NCBI RefSeq assembly: GCF_003946675.1
Contig: NZ_RHOT01000009.1
Span: 1 to 64,000, forward strand
From: Lapidilactobacillus gannanensis
GTDB lineage: Bacteria; Bacillota; Bacilli; Lactobacillales; Lactobacillaceae
Reading direction: 5' to 3'
DNA length: 64,000 nt
The notes under the pieces were generated by a model, which did not search any database, had not been told where the DNA came from, and was given only the letters and a program-made list of their open reading frames with translations. Below, piece by piece: positions 17,596-26,264 of this stretch. Position numbers and translations under genes: made by a program. Each line of letters begins with the position of its first letter. Positions within the stretch are counted from its first letter, which is position 1.

Positions 17596-18559
17596 AATTG
17601 GCCTCTTTCTCAATTGGCTGAGTCGCGAAATAATCACGTGTGTCCTGTTCATCCTGTTGGAGTTGGGCGATTAAGCCGGCTGCGCTAGTAAACTTCACTT
17701 CACCACGCAAATAGTGATACCAGCGAAGATTAACCGTTTGTTCATAAATATCTTGATTAAAATCAAGAATATTAACTTCAACTGTTACCGGACGATGATC
17801 ACCGAATGTCACATTACGCCCGACTGATGTCATCGCTGGATACCATTTTCCGGCAACTTGCAGCGCCGTTGCATAAATACCAATGCCCGGCCAACGCTGA
17901 TTATCTGTTGGTTGAATATTCGCAGTCGGATAGCCTAGCTCACGGCCACGAGCCTCACCGTGAACGACGACACCTTGTGTTTGATAGGGGTAACCTAACA
18001 ACTGATCAGCGAAATCAACCTGCCCCGCTGTCAAAGCAGTGCGAATGGCTGTTGAAGATATTTTATGATCCTGATAGGTCTGTTCCGCAACTGTCACTAC
18101 TGTAAATCTTTCCTGAGCATAGCCAGGTAATGCAGCCATATTCGCCCGTTCAATTGGTCGACCATAAGTATAATCAAAACCAGCAACTGCTACCTTAACA
18201 CCTAAGGCAACTAAAAATTTATCGACAAAATCTTGTGGCTGTAAGCTAGCAACTGCCTGTGTAAAATCAACAACATAAAGTATATCGACCCCTAGCTCAG
18301 CCATCAATTCGGCCTTACGCGTAATGGTAGACAGATAAGTGAATTCACTGGCCTTGACCTTATTAAAGACAATCCCAGGATACAAGTTGAATGTCATTAC
18401 TGCTACAGGTAATTGTTTTTCCCGACCAATTTTAACAGCACGCTTAATGACTGCTTGATGGCCCCGATGAACTCCATCGAAGAAACCTAAGGCCATTACC
18501 TTAGCCGCCGAATTGGTTGACACCAAATTAATTGGATATTTTAATTGAATCACTTGCAA
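17582..18559 (-). CDS. ribF: Bifunctional riboflavin kinase / FAD synthetase
   Basis: Makes FMN then FAD. The N-terminal FAD synthetase domain has GFFDGVHRGHQ (about residues 27-37), and the C-terminal riboflavin kinase domain has GYPTANI (about residue 210) and later VEVNILDF. 325 residues. It begins with TTG, with AAGGAG 9 nt upstream. It lies 20 bp after truB and overlaps hemW, so truB-ribF-hemW is probably one transcript. Confidence 0.96.
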   Translation of the reverse strand: MQVIQLKYPINLVSTNSAAKVMALGFFDGVHRGHQAVIKRAVKIGREKQLPVAVMTFNLYPGIVFNKVKASEFTYLSTITRKAELMAELGVDILYVVDFTQAVASLQPQDFVDKFLVALGVKVAVAGFDYTYGRPIERANMAALPGYAQERFTVVTVAEQTYQDHKISSTAIRTALTAGQVDFADQLLGYPYQTQGVVVHGEARGRELGYPTANIQPTDNQRWPGIGIYATALQVAGKWYPAMTSVGRNVTFGDHRPVTVEVNILDFNQDIYEQTVNLRWYHYLRGEVKFTSAAGLIAQLQQDEQDTRDYFATQPIEKEANYDRT

Positions 18560-18579
18560 GGCAAGAAACTCCTTCTCTG

Positions 18580-19485
18580 TTAATCGTTTTGTAGTAGCAT
18601 TGTTTGGGCACGATATAGCTGTGCTTGATCAACACTAGCTTGATAAATCGCCTTAATTTTTCGTTGGTATGTTAAGGCCACCTCTGGCGCAGTACAAGTT
18701 AAGCTTAAGGCGTTACCGTTTTTGACTTTTTCCCACTGCTCAGTTGTTAAGTCAACCTGGGGTAAATTAGCCAAAACTTGCTCTAAGGGCCATAATACTG
18801 TTGCTAATTGTTGCTGGTCAACAGCGGTCGCTACTTCAGCTAAGGTCACAGTCTGTTTTAAATCAATGCCACCACTTTCAAGGCGAGTCAAGGCTGACAT
18901 AACTGACGGGATTCCGAGAATAACCCCACAATCAGTTGCCAACGTACGCACATAGGTCCCCTTGGAACAATGGACTTCGAAATTAAACCGAGCAACACCG
19001 TTAGACGCATCAAAAGTCACTGGCGATGTGCGAGTAAACTGACTCACCTCAATCTGTCGAACCGGACGTTCAACGGTTTCTCCAGCACGAGCATAGTCAT
19101 ACAAGCGCCGACCAGCCACCTTAACCGCTGAATACATCGGCGGGATTTGTTTGATTGCCCCCGTTAATTGACTGAGTGCCTGATTAATGACTGTCGCTGT
19201 AGGTGCTTGATTTAGTTCGACTCGCTTGATGACCTCACCACTTAAATCCTCAGTCGTTGTCGCAAATCCTAAAGTAATTTCACCTTGATAAATTTTGCCA
19301 CCGGCCAACAAACGATTAACTAACTTGGTACCTTGACCAACACAAATCGGTAAAACGCCGTCGACATCTGGGTCTAATGTACCCGTATGGCCTATTCGTC
19401 GTTCATGCAGAATTTTTCGTAATTTGTAAACACAATCGCCACTAGTCATGCCCCGTGGTTTATAGAGTGGAATGATTCCGTTCAT
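18580..19485 (-). CDS. truB: tRNA pseudouridine(55) synthase TruB
   Basis: Forms pseudouridine 55 in the T loop of tRNA. The catalytic aspartate is Asp38 in GHTGTLDPDVDGVLP, and the KPRGMTS block and GTYVRTLATDCG block are typical. 301 residues. A weak promoter with an extended -10 (TGC-TATACT, 19515-19523) lies about 30 bp upstream on the minus strand; the hairpin at 19657 separates it from rbfA. Confidence 0.96.
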   Translation of the reverse strand: MNGIIPLYKPRGMTSGDCVYKLRKILHERRIGHTGTLDPDVDGVLPICVGQGTKLVNRLLAGGKIYQGEITLGFATTTEDLSGEVIKRVELNQAPTATVINQALSQLTGAIKQIPPMYSAVKVAGRRLYDYARAGETVERPVRQIEVSQFTRTSPVTFDASNGVARFNFEVHCSKGTYVRTLATDCGVILGIPSVMSALTRLESGGIDLKQTVTLAEVATAVDQQQLATVLWPLEQVLANLPQVDLTTEQWEKVKNGNALSLTCTAPEVALTYQRKIKAIYQASVDQAQLYRAQTMLLQND

Positions 19486-19514
19486 GCTGTAACTCCCTAA
19501 AATTTAATAGTTTT

Positions 19515-19523
19515 AGTATAGCA
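19515..19523 (-). promoter_or_regulatory. Candidate truB promoter (extended -10)
   Basis: TGC-TATACT on the minus strand, with TTGAAC 15 bp upstream as a weak -35; about 30 bp before truB. Confidence 0.4.
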
Positions 19524-19654
19524 CAACTTGTTCAATAATAAGGCCTGGCCCTAACAACCCATAAAAAGCAACTGTACATTAGTGCTGATGCCAACAGTAA
19601 AAAAAATTTAACAATTGACACTGATTTTAAACAACAGCTGCTTTAACCCAACGT

Positions 19655-19688
19655 AAAAAACGGACAATTCAGCAGAATTGTCCGTTTT
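19655..19688 (-). terminator. Family C hairpin (copy 3), rbfA terminator
   Basis: AAAACGGACAATTC (19657-19670) and GAATTGTCCGTTTT (19675-19688) form a perfect stem with an AGCA loop; a T run follows on the minus strand. It is 14 bp past the rbfA stop. Confidence 0.82.
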
Positions 19689-19702
19689 GTAATAGCATAC
19701 TC

Positions 19703-20059
19703 TTATTTTTCGCGTTCTTGCTGATGCAATTGATTAATCAATTGATCAATATGTTCGCCGTAACGAACTGATTCATCTTGGACAAAAGTCAGATCAGGAA
19801 TCTTATAAATCTTAATCCGAGCACCGAGCTCCCGACGAATCAAGCCAGTTGCTTTATCTAAGCCAGCCTGTGCTTTTTCAGCATCCGACGCAGCATTGGA
19901 TAAAATACTGTAATAAATTTTTGCGTGTTGTAAATCACCAGTAAGTCCAACGCCAGTAATAGTCACACCTTCAACTCGCGGATCACGGACCCGTTTTAAA
20001 AGTATGTCATTGACTTCCCGCTGAATTTCTTGTTCAACACGACCAATACGATGTTTCAT
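19703..20059 (-). CDS. rbfA: Ribosome-binding factor A
   Basis: 30S maturation factor with a KH-like fold. At 118 residues it opens [29 protein letters not shown], as expected for the family. CAGGAGGAC precedes the ATG. It follows infB by 16 bp and ends the rimP-nusA-ylxR-ylxQ-infB-rbfA transcript. Confidence 0.96.
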   Translation of the reverse strand: MKHRIGRVEQEIQREVNDILLKRVRDPRVEGVTITGVGLTGDLQHAKIYYSILSNAASDAEKAQAGLDKATGLIRRELGARIKIYKIPDLTFVQDESVRYGEHIDQLINQLHQQEREK

Positions 20060-20075
20060 TTTCAGTCCTCCTGCC

Positions 20076-23045
20076 TTATTTGGCTGGAACTTCCTTCATA
20101 ACATAAGCTTCAATTTGATCGTCAACTTTAATATCGTTGTAGTTTTCAATTGTAAGACCACATTCAAAGCCTTGACCAACTTCTTTAACATCATCCTTGA
20201 AGCGTTTCAAGGAAGCTAATTTACCGTCGTAAATAACGATCCCATTACGAATCAAACGAACACCGGAATTACGTTGAATACTGCCGTTATTAACATAGCA
20301 ACCAGCAATTGTTCCTAGCTTAGAAACCTTATAGAGTTCCCGAACAGTTAAATCACCTGTGACTTGTTCTTCGTATTCAGGTTCCAACATACCCTTCATA
20401 GCATGTTCAATCTCATCAATTGCCCGATAAATAACGTTATGCAAGCGAATATCAACGTTTTCAGTCTTAGCTTGAGCCTTAGCCTGTGGTGTTGGGCGTA
20501 CATTAAAGCCAATAATAATGGCGTTACTTGCTGAAGCCAAAGTAACATCACTTTCATTGATGGCCCCAACAGCCTGATGAATGATATTGACCCGAACGCC
20601 GGCAACATCGATTTTTTGTAAACTGCCAGCTAATGCTTCTGCAGAACCTTGAACGTCAGCTTTAATAATGACATCGATTTCCTTAAGTTCGCCCTCTTTC
20701 ATCGTTTCAAAGAGGTTGTCTAAGGTAACACGGTGAGATTTACTACGTTCAACTAATTGTGCGCGTTTAGCCCGTTCTTCACCAGCAGACCGTGCAGATT
20801 TTTCATCTTCAAAGACCGCAAAGTGATCAGCAGCATCAGGCACATCATTTAACCCAGTAATTTCGACTGGTTCTGATGGAAGTGCATCCTTAACGCGACG
20901 GCCATGATCGTTAGTCATAACCCGAACTCGTCCGAAAGTATTCCCAACAACGATTGGGTCACCTGTATGCAAAGTCCCTTGTTGGACAAGTAATGACGCC
21001 ACTGGCCCCTTGCCCTTATCCAAACGAGCTTCCAAAACGGTTCCGACTGCTTTCTGACTTGGATTAGCTTTCAATTCAAGAATATCAGCTTCTAGTAAAA
21101 TCATTTCCAGAAGTTCATCAATATTAGTCCCCATTTTTGCAGAAATTTCTACAAAAATAGTATCGCCACCCCATGATTCAGGAATCAATTCATACTCAGT
21201 TAATTGTTCCATGACATGGTTAGGATTTGCGCCAGGCTTGTCGATCTTATTAACTGCAACAATGATTGGCGCATTAGCTGCTTTCGCATGGTTAATGGCT
21301 TCAATAGTCTGTGGCATAACACCATCATCTGCGGCAACAACTAAGACAACAATATCGGTGACATCAGCACCACGCGCCCGCATGTTAGTGAAGGCCGCAT
21401 GTCCAGGCGTATCTAAGAAGGTGATAACACGGTCTTTAAGCTTAACTTGATAAGCGCCAATATGCTGCGTGATCCCACCAGCTTCACCGGCAGTAACGTG
21501 GGAATGACGGAGACGATCTAGTAAAGTAGTCTTACCATGGTCAACGTGACCCATGATTGTCACAACAGGTGGCCGTGATTCCAAATGATCTTGGTTACTG
21601 TTTTCTTCGTTAAAGATTTTATCAATATCTGATAAATCTTCTTCAATTTTTTGTTGGGCATTGATACCGTAATCAGTCGCTAATAATTCAATCGTATCTT
21701 TATCAAGTGACTGATTTTGGTTGATCATGACGCCTAGCATGAATAACTTTTTAACAATCTCAGCTGGTTCGCGATGCAATAACTTCCCTAAGTCTTGCGC
21801 GTTCATCCCGTCAGTGTAGACCAATGTTTCTGGCAATGGCCGATCTTTACGTTGTGGCATGACTTTCTTAACTTGATGACGTTGTTGCGCCCGTTGTTTC
21901 CGCTTATTTTTCTTACGGTTATTCGGATTGTAGCTGCTACCAGGATTATTATTACCACCAAAATTACGATCTTGACGTGAAGGTGCACTGTGCGTATAAA
22001 CCTTTTTCTTTTCTTCACGTGATTGATCATTCTTTTGCGGTTGCGCTGGTGCTGCCGAAGTAGCCGGTTTAGCAGCTGCTGGCTTTGCTACTGGACGCCG
22101 ATAATTATTATTACCATTGTTACCATTAGTGCTGCCATTGCTGTTGCTATTATGGCTCTTATTAGTCGTGGCTGGTCGTGGCTGTTTAGCCTGCTCAGCC
22201 CGTTTCTTGGCAGCTTCTGCACGTTCCTGACGCTGCCGCTTCAAGCGACGTTGTTCATCATCACGTTCCTGCTTGATTGAAGCTTGCGTTTGTGCAGCCT
22301 GTTCTTTATATTGTTGCAAATGACGTAACCCGGCATTAACAGCTGGACGTGGTGCCCCAGTACTTGCGTTATTTTGATTACGACGTTGATTATTGTTATT
22401 GCGATTACGATCATTGTTCCGATTATTGTCGTTACGATTACTATTGGTGCTGTTATTGTAACGACTTTGTGGCCGACCGTTGTTATTATAACGGCTAGCA
22501 TTGTTTGCATTATTAGTGCTACCACTATTATTGTTGTTAACCGTGTTATTAGCATGATTTGGTCGACGATCATTGTTCCGATTATTAACCTGATTTTGGC
22601 TATTTTCACGGCGATGATTATTTTGATTTTGTGAATTGCGATTGCCATTAGGACGTTCAGTCTTCTTAGTATCTTGACTAAATTCGCGGCGAATTGAAGT
22701 AATTTTGATTTTAGTTTTACCATCATCATGTTGTTGATGTTCACTAGTCTTCGCAGCTGGTTTAGCTGTCTGACTAGTTGTTGGTTTCGTCGTTGCTGGC
22801 TTAGCCACTGGCTTCTTAGCAGTTGTATCCTGATGACTTGCTGCTGGTTTAGCGACTGGTGCCGGTTTCTTGGCAACAGTGGTTGTCCCCCCAGCCAAAT
22901 GACTTTTTACTTGGCCAACTTGCTGATCATCTAAAGTCGACATGTGATTCTTCAAATCAATTCCTAACGCCTTGGCTTCACCAATAACTGACTTACTAGG
23001 AATATTAAGTTCTTTCGCTAATTCATATACGCGTGTTTTCCCCAT
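20076..23045 (-). CDS. infB: Translation initiation factor IF-2
   Basis: GTPase that brings initiator tRNA to the 30S subunit. At 989 residues it is long. The N-terminal IF2_N domain ([13 protein letters not shown]) is followed by about 330 residues of low complexity: Ala/Lys/Pro/Thr repeats, then an Asn/Arg-rich stretch with runs of Asn (about residues 130-235), then an Arg/Gln/Glu coiled coil. A second IF2_N-like domain (about 405-455) precedes the G domain ([21 protein letters not shown]) and domains II-IV. The Asn-rich part is A/T-rich and produces several overlapping false frames. Confidence 0.97.
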   Translation of the reverse strand: MGKTRVYELAKELNIPSKSVIGEAKALGIDLKNHMSTLDDQQVGQVKSHLAGGTTTVAKKPAPVAKPAASHQDTTAKKPVAKPATTKPTTSQTAKPAAKTSEHQQHDDGKTKIKITSIRREFSQDTKKTERPNGNRNSQNQNNHRRENSQNQVNNRNNDRRPNHANNTVNNNNSGSTNNANNASRYNNNGRPQSRYNNSTNSNRNDNNRNNDRNRNNNNQRRNQNNASTGAPRPAVNAGLRHLQQYKEQAAQTQASIKQERDDEQRRLKRQRQERAEAAKKRAEQAKQPRPATTNKSHNSNSNGSTNGNNGNNNYRRPVAKPAAAKPATSAAPAQPQKNDQSREEKKKVYTHSAPSRQDRNFGGNNNPGSSYNPNNRKKNKRKQRAQQRHQVKKVMPQRKDRPLPETLVYTDGMNAQDLGKLLHREPAEIVKKLFMLGVMINQNQSLDKDTIELLATDYGINAQQKIEEDLSDIDKIFNEENSNQDHLESRPPVVTIMGHVDHGKTTLLDRLRHSHVTAGEAGGITQHIGAYQVKLKDRVITFLDTPGHAAFTNMRARGADVTDIVVLVVAADDGVMPQTIEAINHAKAANAPIIVAVNKIDKPGANPNHVMEQLTEYELIPESWGGDTIFVEISAKMGTNIDELLEMILLEADILELKANPSQKAVGTVLEARLDKGKGPVASLLVQQGTLHTGDPIVVGNTFGRVRVMTNDHGRRVKDALPSEPVEITGLNDVPDAADHFAVFEDEKSARSAGEERAKRAQLVERSKSHRVTLDNLFETMKEGELKEIDVIIKADVQGSAEALAGSLQKIDVAGVRVNIIHQAVGAINESDVTLASASNAIIIGFNVRPTPQAKAQAKTENVDIRLHNVIYRAIDEIEHAMKGMLEPEYEEQVTGDLTVRELYKVSKLGTIAGCYVNNGSIQRNSGVRLIRNGIVIYDGKLASLKRFKDDVKEVGQGFECGLTIENYNDIKVDDQIEAYVMKEVPAK

Positions 23046-23061
23046 ATTTCACACTCCTCAA

Positions 23062-23376
23062 CTACTGCATCAAACCCACCATACCTTTAGCAAATCCGGC
23101 ATCTGTCACACCAATAACTTTACGTGCTTGGCCGATTGCTTGTGATAATTGATCTGCAGTGAAAATTTCAATCAAGGGAATCTGATAGAAATTTGCTTTG
23201 TTTTTAATTCGTTTATAAGTATTTGTTCCAGTATCACTAGCTAAAAAAATCAACGCTAGTTGCTGTTTCTGTGCTGCGGCTACCACAAATTCTTCACCCA
23301 AAACTAATTTTTGCGCCCGTCGAGCTAAACCCAAACGTTGCAAAACTTGTTGTTGTGGCTTCATTCCTGTGGTCAT
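23062..23376 (-). CDS. ylxQ: L7Ae-family ribosomal protein YlxQ
   Basis: A 104-residue protein of the L7Ae/L30e/S12e family, which binds kink-turn RNA. It has the pattern GLARRAQKLVLGEE near residue 16 and the strand LALIFLASDTG. Its ATG overlaps the ylxR stop (ATGA), and infB follows after 16 bp, the order found in Bacillus and relatives. RNA partner not shown here. Confidence 0.9.
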   Translation of the reverse strand: MTTGMKPQQQVLQRLGLARRAQKLVLGEEFVVAAAQKQQLALIFLASDTGTNTYKRIKNKANFYQIPLIEIFTADQLSQAIGQARKVIGVTDAGFAKGMVGLMQ

Positions 23377-23672
23377 CCTTGATCACCAAACAATTCTTGC
23401 CGCGCCTTCTGGTGATCAACATAAGCGTAAAGCTCATCATAAAATTCAGCATCAATTCGCTGACCAAACGTTTTATCTAATAAATGTTTGGCTTTAGCTT
23501 GTTCAACAGCAACTGGATCTAATGAGACATAGGCGCCACGACCGGGCTTCTTACCAGTTGGATCCAAACTAATTTCACCGTCACTATTGCGCACGATCCG
23601 AACTAATGCTTTCTTGGGACGCATTTCATTGGTTAAAATATCTCGTCGCATGGGAATCTTACGTTTTTTCAT
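23373..23672 (-). CDS. ylxR: YlxR-family RNA-binding/regulatory protein
   Basis: A 99-residue basic protein (DUF448) beginning MKKRKIPMRRDILTNEM, with the conserved KPGRGAYVS motif. YlxR is reported as a nucleoid-associated or RNA-binding protein. The frame is open to a GTG overlapping the nusA stop, but family members start at MKKRK, so ATG 23672 is preferred; the upstream ribosome site is weak. The usual first-motif cysteine is absent (family members often read CVVTGE where this has DILTNE). Confidence 0.87.
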   Translation of the reverse strand: MKKRKIPMRRDILTNEMRPKKALVRIVRNSDGEISLDPTGKKPGRGAYVSLDPVAVEQAKAKHLLDKTFGQRIDAEFYDELYAYVDHQKARQELFGDQG

Positions 23673-23686
23673 TTGTTTCTCACCCA

Positions 23687-24820
23687 CTATTCTTCAGAAT
23701 CAGTTGGTGTGGCTGTTGCATCAGTCTGATCACTTGTTTGATCAGCATCAGCGCCTTCATCAGCAGTCTCGTCATCATCACTGACAAATTCAACTTCTGA
23801 TTCTGGTTTAATATCAATCTTAAAGCCAGTTAATTTAGCGGCTAACCGGGCATTTTGACCCCGTTTACCAATGGCCAAGGAAAGTTGATAATCAGGAACA
23901 ATCACCATACATTCACGCTTCTCTTGATCAAATTGAACCGCGATAACTTCGGCTGGATTTAACGCATTAGCAATGTAATCTGATGGATCTTCTTCCCACT
24001 TAACAATATCCATATTTTCGCCATTTAATTCATTGACGATTGCCTGAACTCGCTGTCCCTTAGGTCCAACGCAAGTTCCGACTGGATCAACATTAGGGTT
24101 AGTCGAACGAACCGCAACCTTGGAACGATCACCAGCTTCACGAGCAATCGAAACAATTTCGACGGTACCATCGTAAACTTCAGGAATTTCTTGTTCGAAT
24201 AAGCGTTTCACTAATTCTGGATTCGTCCGAGAAACGAATACTTGTGGTCCCTTAGTCGTGTTTTCAACTTTGCTAACAAAAACTTTGATTCGGTCATGAA
24301 CTTGATAGTCCTCATTAGGAATCTGATCCTGCTTACCCATGACCGCTTCAATATCACCTAAATCAACATAGATGAATTTGTTGTCACGCCGCAAAACTGT
24401 TCCTTGAATAATCTCATGTTCATACTGCGTATATTCATTGAAAATCTTAGAACGTTCTGCTTCACGCAACCGTTGCATAATGACTTGCTTGGCTGTTTGC
24501 GCAGAAATTCGACCAAAATTCTTTGGCGTGACTTCACGTTTGATATCATCGCCAACTTCATAAGCCCGATTAATTTTCAATGCATCAGTCAAACTGATTT
24601 CTAGGCGATCATCAGCAACTTCGTCAACAACTTTTTTGACTGCATAAACATGGATATTCCCTGATTGTTGATCAAATTCCACATCAACGTTTTGAGCTTG
24701 ACCATAATTACGCTTATAGGCTGAAATCAAAGCTGCTTGAATTGCTTCAATCACAACTTCTTTTTTGATGCCCTTCTCTTTTTCCAGCGCGTCAAGCGCG
24801 CCGAGCATTTCTTCGTTCAT
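23687..24820 (-). CDS. nusA: Transcription termination/antitermination factor NusA
   Basis: RNA-polymerase-associated factor for pausing, termination and antitermination. The N-terminal polymerase-binding domain (MNEEMLGALDALEKEKGI) is followed by an S1 domain (about residues 135-200) and two KH domains (GTCVGPKGQRVQAIV; LAIGKRGQNARLAAKLTG). 377 residues with an Asp/Thr-rich acidic tail and no C-terminal acidic repeat domains, as in Gram-positives. It follows rimP by 17 bp. Confidence 0.97.
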   Translation of the reverse strand: MNEEMLGALDALEKEKGIKKEVVIEAIQAALISAYKRNYGQAQNVDVEFDQQSGNIHVYAVKKVVDEVADDRLEISLTDALKINRAYEVGDDIKREVTPKNFGRISAQTAKQVIMQRLREAERSKIFNEYTQYEHEIIQGTVLRRDNKFIYVDLGDIEAVMGKQDQIPNEDYQVHDRIKVFVSKVENTTKGPQVFVSRTNPELVKRLFEQEIPEVYDGTVEIVSIAREAGDRSKVAVRSTNPNVDPVGTCVGPKGQRVQAIVNELNGENMDIVKWEEDPSDYIANALNPAEVIAVQFDQEKRECMVIVPDYQLSLAIGKRGQNARLAAKLTGFKIDIKPESEVEFVSDDDETADEGADADQTSDQTDATATPTDSEE

Positions 24821-24837
24821 AATGCGATGTCTCCTTG

Positions 24838-25311
24838 TTAAAATTCAATCGCTAATCGTGCTTGTGCAATATTTTTCCGCGGAATAACGACACTTTTAGC
24901 GCGGCCACGATCACGATACGCCAGTTTCAATTCTTGATCCGATAATTCACGCAAATAGCCTTCAAAGACCTTACGCTTGTCAATTGCTTGATAAAGGGAA
25001 ACGTGGATATATTGATCAATAGCATTCTGATAGTCCTGCTCATTCTTCAATGGTCGTTCAGCACCTGGAGACGACACCTCCAAGAAATAAGCTTGCGGGA
25101 TTGGATCAGGATCTAACGAATCAAGTTTTTCACTAAGCGCATCACTAACTGTGACACACTCCTCAATATCAATTCCACCTGGTTTATCAATATAAAGCCG
25201 TAAGTACCAGCTTTGACCTTCTTTTTGGTATTCAATATCTACTAATTGAAAATGGTTAGCATTGAGAATCGGCATAACGAGCGACCGAACGGTTTCTATG
25301 ACTGAACTCAA
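24838..25311 (-). CDS. rimP: Ribosome maturation factor RimP
   Basis: 30S assembly factor, 157 residues, with the pattern [10 protein letters not shown] and [14 protein letters not shown]. The start is TTG at 25311: AAAGGAGG lies 6 nt upstream, whereas the more upstream in-frame TTG lies before that site. First gene of the rimP-nusA-ylxR-ylxQ-infB-rbfA operon, with a strong promoter at 25388-25416 and a terminator-like hairpin in the leader. Confidence 0.95.
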   Translation of the reverse strand: MSSVIETVRSLVMPILNANHFQLVDIEYQKEGQSWYLRLYIDKPGGIDIEECVTVSDALSEKLDSLDPDPIPQAYFLEVSSPGAERPLKNEQDYQNAIDQYIHVSLYQAIDKRKVFEGYLRELSDQELKLAYRDRGRAKSVVIPRKNIAQARLAIEF

Positions 25312-25342
25312 GACTAAACCTCCTTTCAGGAAATCGGTCAAT

Positions 25343-25369
25343 AAAAAGAGTGAGCATCTCTGCTCACTC
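25343..25369 (-). terminator. Leader hairpin/attenuator before rimP
   Basis: On the minus strand GAGTGAGCA (25369-25361) pairs perfectly with TGCTCACTC (25356-25348) across a 4-nt loop and runs into TTTTT. It lies about 12 nt after the expected transcription start and 32 bp before the rimP start codon, so initiating polymerases must pass it. Confidence 0.75.
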
Positions 25370-25387
25370 GAACCAATTCATGAACTT

Positions 25388-25416
25388 ATTATAGCATAGT
25401 TTCTGAAAACTGCCAA
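25388..25416 (-). promoter_or_regulatory. Promoter of the rimP-nusA-infB operon
   Basis: On the minus strand TTGGCA (25416-25411), a 17-bp spacer ending TGC, and TATAAT (25393-25388). Near consensus with an extended -10. Confidence 0.85.
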
Positions 25417-25424
25417 CTATCAAA

Positions 25425-25543
25425 GAGTGTGAGGAGTGATGGTCAGACTGCGTAGCGTAATTTCGATTATTTGATTGAGCGGTGCCAACCGATCGAGCAA
25501 ATAATTAAATTAGGCATAGCAGTCTATCGCTCCGAACACGTTT
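25425..25543 (-). repeat. Family A structured repeat, copy A4
   Basis: A 119-nt copy with ends GAGTGTGAGG and CGAACACGTTT. Paired positions changed together against A1-A3: outer GGAGTGAT/ATCGCTCC (one T-G), second AGACTG/CAGTCT, middle TAATTT/AAATTA with ATTATTTG/CAAATAAT, apical CGGT/ACCG. It lies directly upstream of the rimP promoter. Confidence 0.75.
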
Positions 25544-25576
25544 CAGCACCACAAAAGCTAAGACCTAGCAAAGTTT

Positions 25577-25790
25577 TGAAACAGAATTGGTTCTGACTCC
25601 ATTGCGGGCTTGCTGGTTGTGGAACGCGGCCGACATTGATTTGAGCCTTTGCTCCACAAAGTCTCAAATACAAGTCTTCTCGTAAGTGCTAAAGCACCAA
25701 CGAGAATTTGGCTGCTACTCGCAAGCTCGGGCTCAAATAAAAGCCATTGGCTGACAACCACGCCCTCCATTCCGTCTGGAGTTGAGTTAG
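25577..25790 (+). repeat. Family B structured repeat, unit B2a
   Basis: A ~210-nt unit: outer arms GACTCCA/TGGAGTT, GGGC/GCCC and GGTTGT/ACAACC, then a conserved core (GTGGAACGCGGCCGACATTG; TTTGAG...CTCAAA; a hairpin capped by GTGCTAAAGCAC). The complement of 60451-60640 is a close copy. The small open frame here is not kept in other copies. Confidence 0.65.
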
Positions 25791-26012
25791 TTCATTTCAC
25801 TATTATTAGTGGTTGAGGCAGTTATTGTGAAGCTAATCAACTCTGTTAGACCGCGATCAAATTTGAACAGTAAGACCAAAATAGTCTAATTGATCATCAC
25901 TTTCCAGTTCTGTAACATGCTGATTTCGTCAACTCCAGAAAACTTGTCAATCAAACTATTAGTTCACCCCAATCTGATTTTCTAAACAGTGGCGATCAGT
26001 TCCGTTAGTTTA
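25791..26012. repeat. Conserved spacer of composite family B
   Basis: Links B2a to B2b. Blocks such as GCTAATCAACTCTG, AGAAAACTTGTCAATCAAAC and TATTAGTTCAC recur, complemented, between the two units at 60245-60450. No gene is visible; this and the two units fill the polC-rimP gap. Confidence 0.5.
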
Positions 26013-26016
26013 TCCT

Positions 26017-26166
26017 GGTGGTGGCTGGGCGATTGGCGTCAATGGTGAAATTATTCTTGCCGCTTCAGCGGTTAGAATAAGGCTTGTATTTGAGATTGTT
26101 GCGCAGCAATAAGCTCAAATCAATGCCCACCATGCTCCACGCCCTCTAAATCGCCCAGCCACCACC
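26017..26166 (-). repeat. Family B structured repeat, unit B2b
   Basis: Closed by an 18-bp perfect inverted repeat (GGTGGTGGCTGGGCGATT at 26017-26034, complement at 26149-26166). Inside are ATTCT/AGAAT with GCCGC/GCGG, TTTGAG/CTCAAA and TGGTG/CACCA arms. It is in the opposite orientation to B2a. The tail CCCTAATTGGGGAAGTCTTGG is shared with B1. Confidence 0.7.
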
Positions 26167-26264
26167 AACCCCTAATTGGGGAAGTCTTGGCACTAATTCA
26201 GTTTTAAGACCATCAAATTGCTAGACCCCTGCCGTTCCTCAACTAGGACGCGACCAAGAACCAT

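Noticed and set aside
21795..22934. Several long open frames on both strands across the low-complexity part of infB
   Set aside because: They overlap a certain IF-2 frame, have odd Ile/Val/Thr-rich translations produced by AAC/CGT-type codon repeats, and lack ribosome sites.
25558..25770. A 70-codon frame in family B resembling a frame at 60449 (shared ...VGALALT..R.VFET)
   Set aside because: Similar peptides follow from similar DNA. In the core hairpin, differences between copies are compensatory for base pairing (ATTGT/ACAAT against ATTCT/AGAAT), frames end at different places, and no ribosome site is present.
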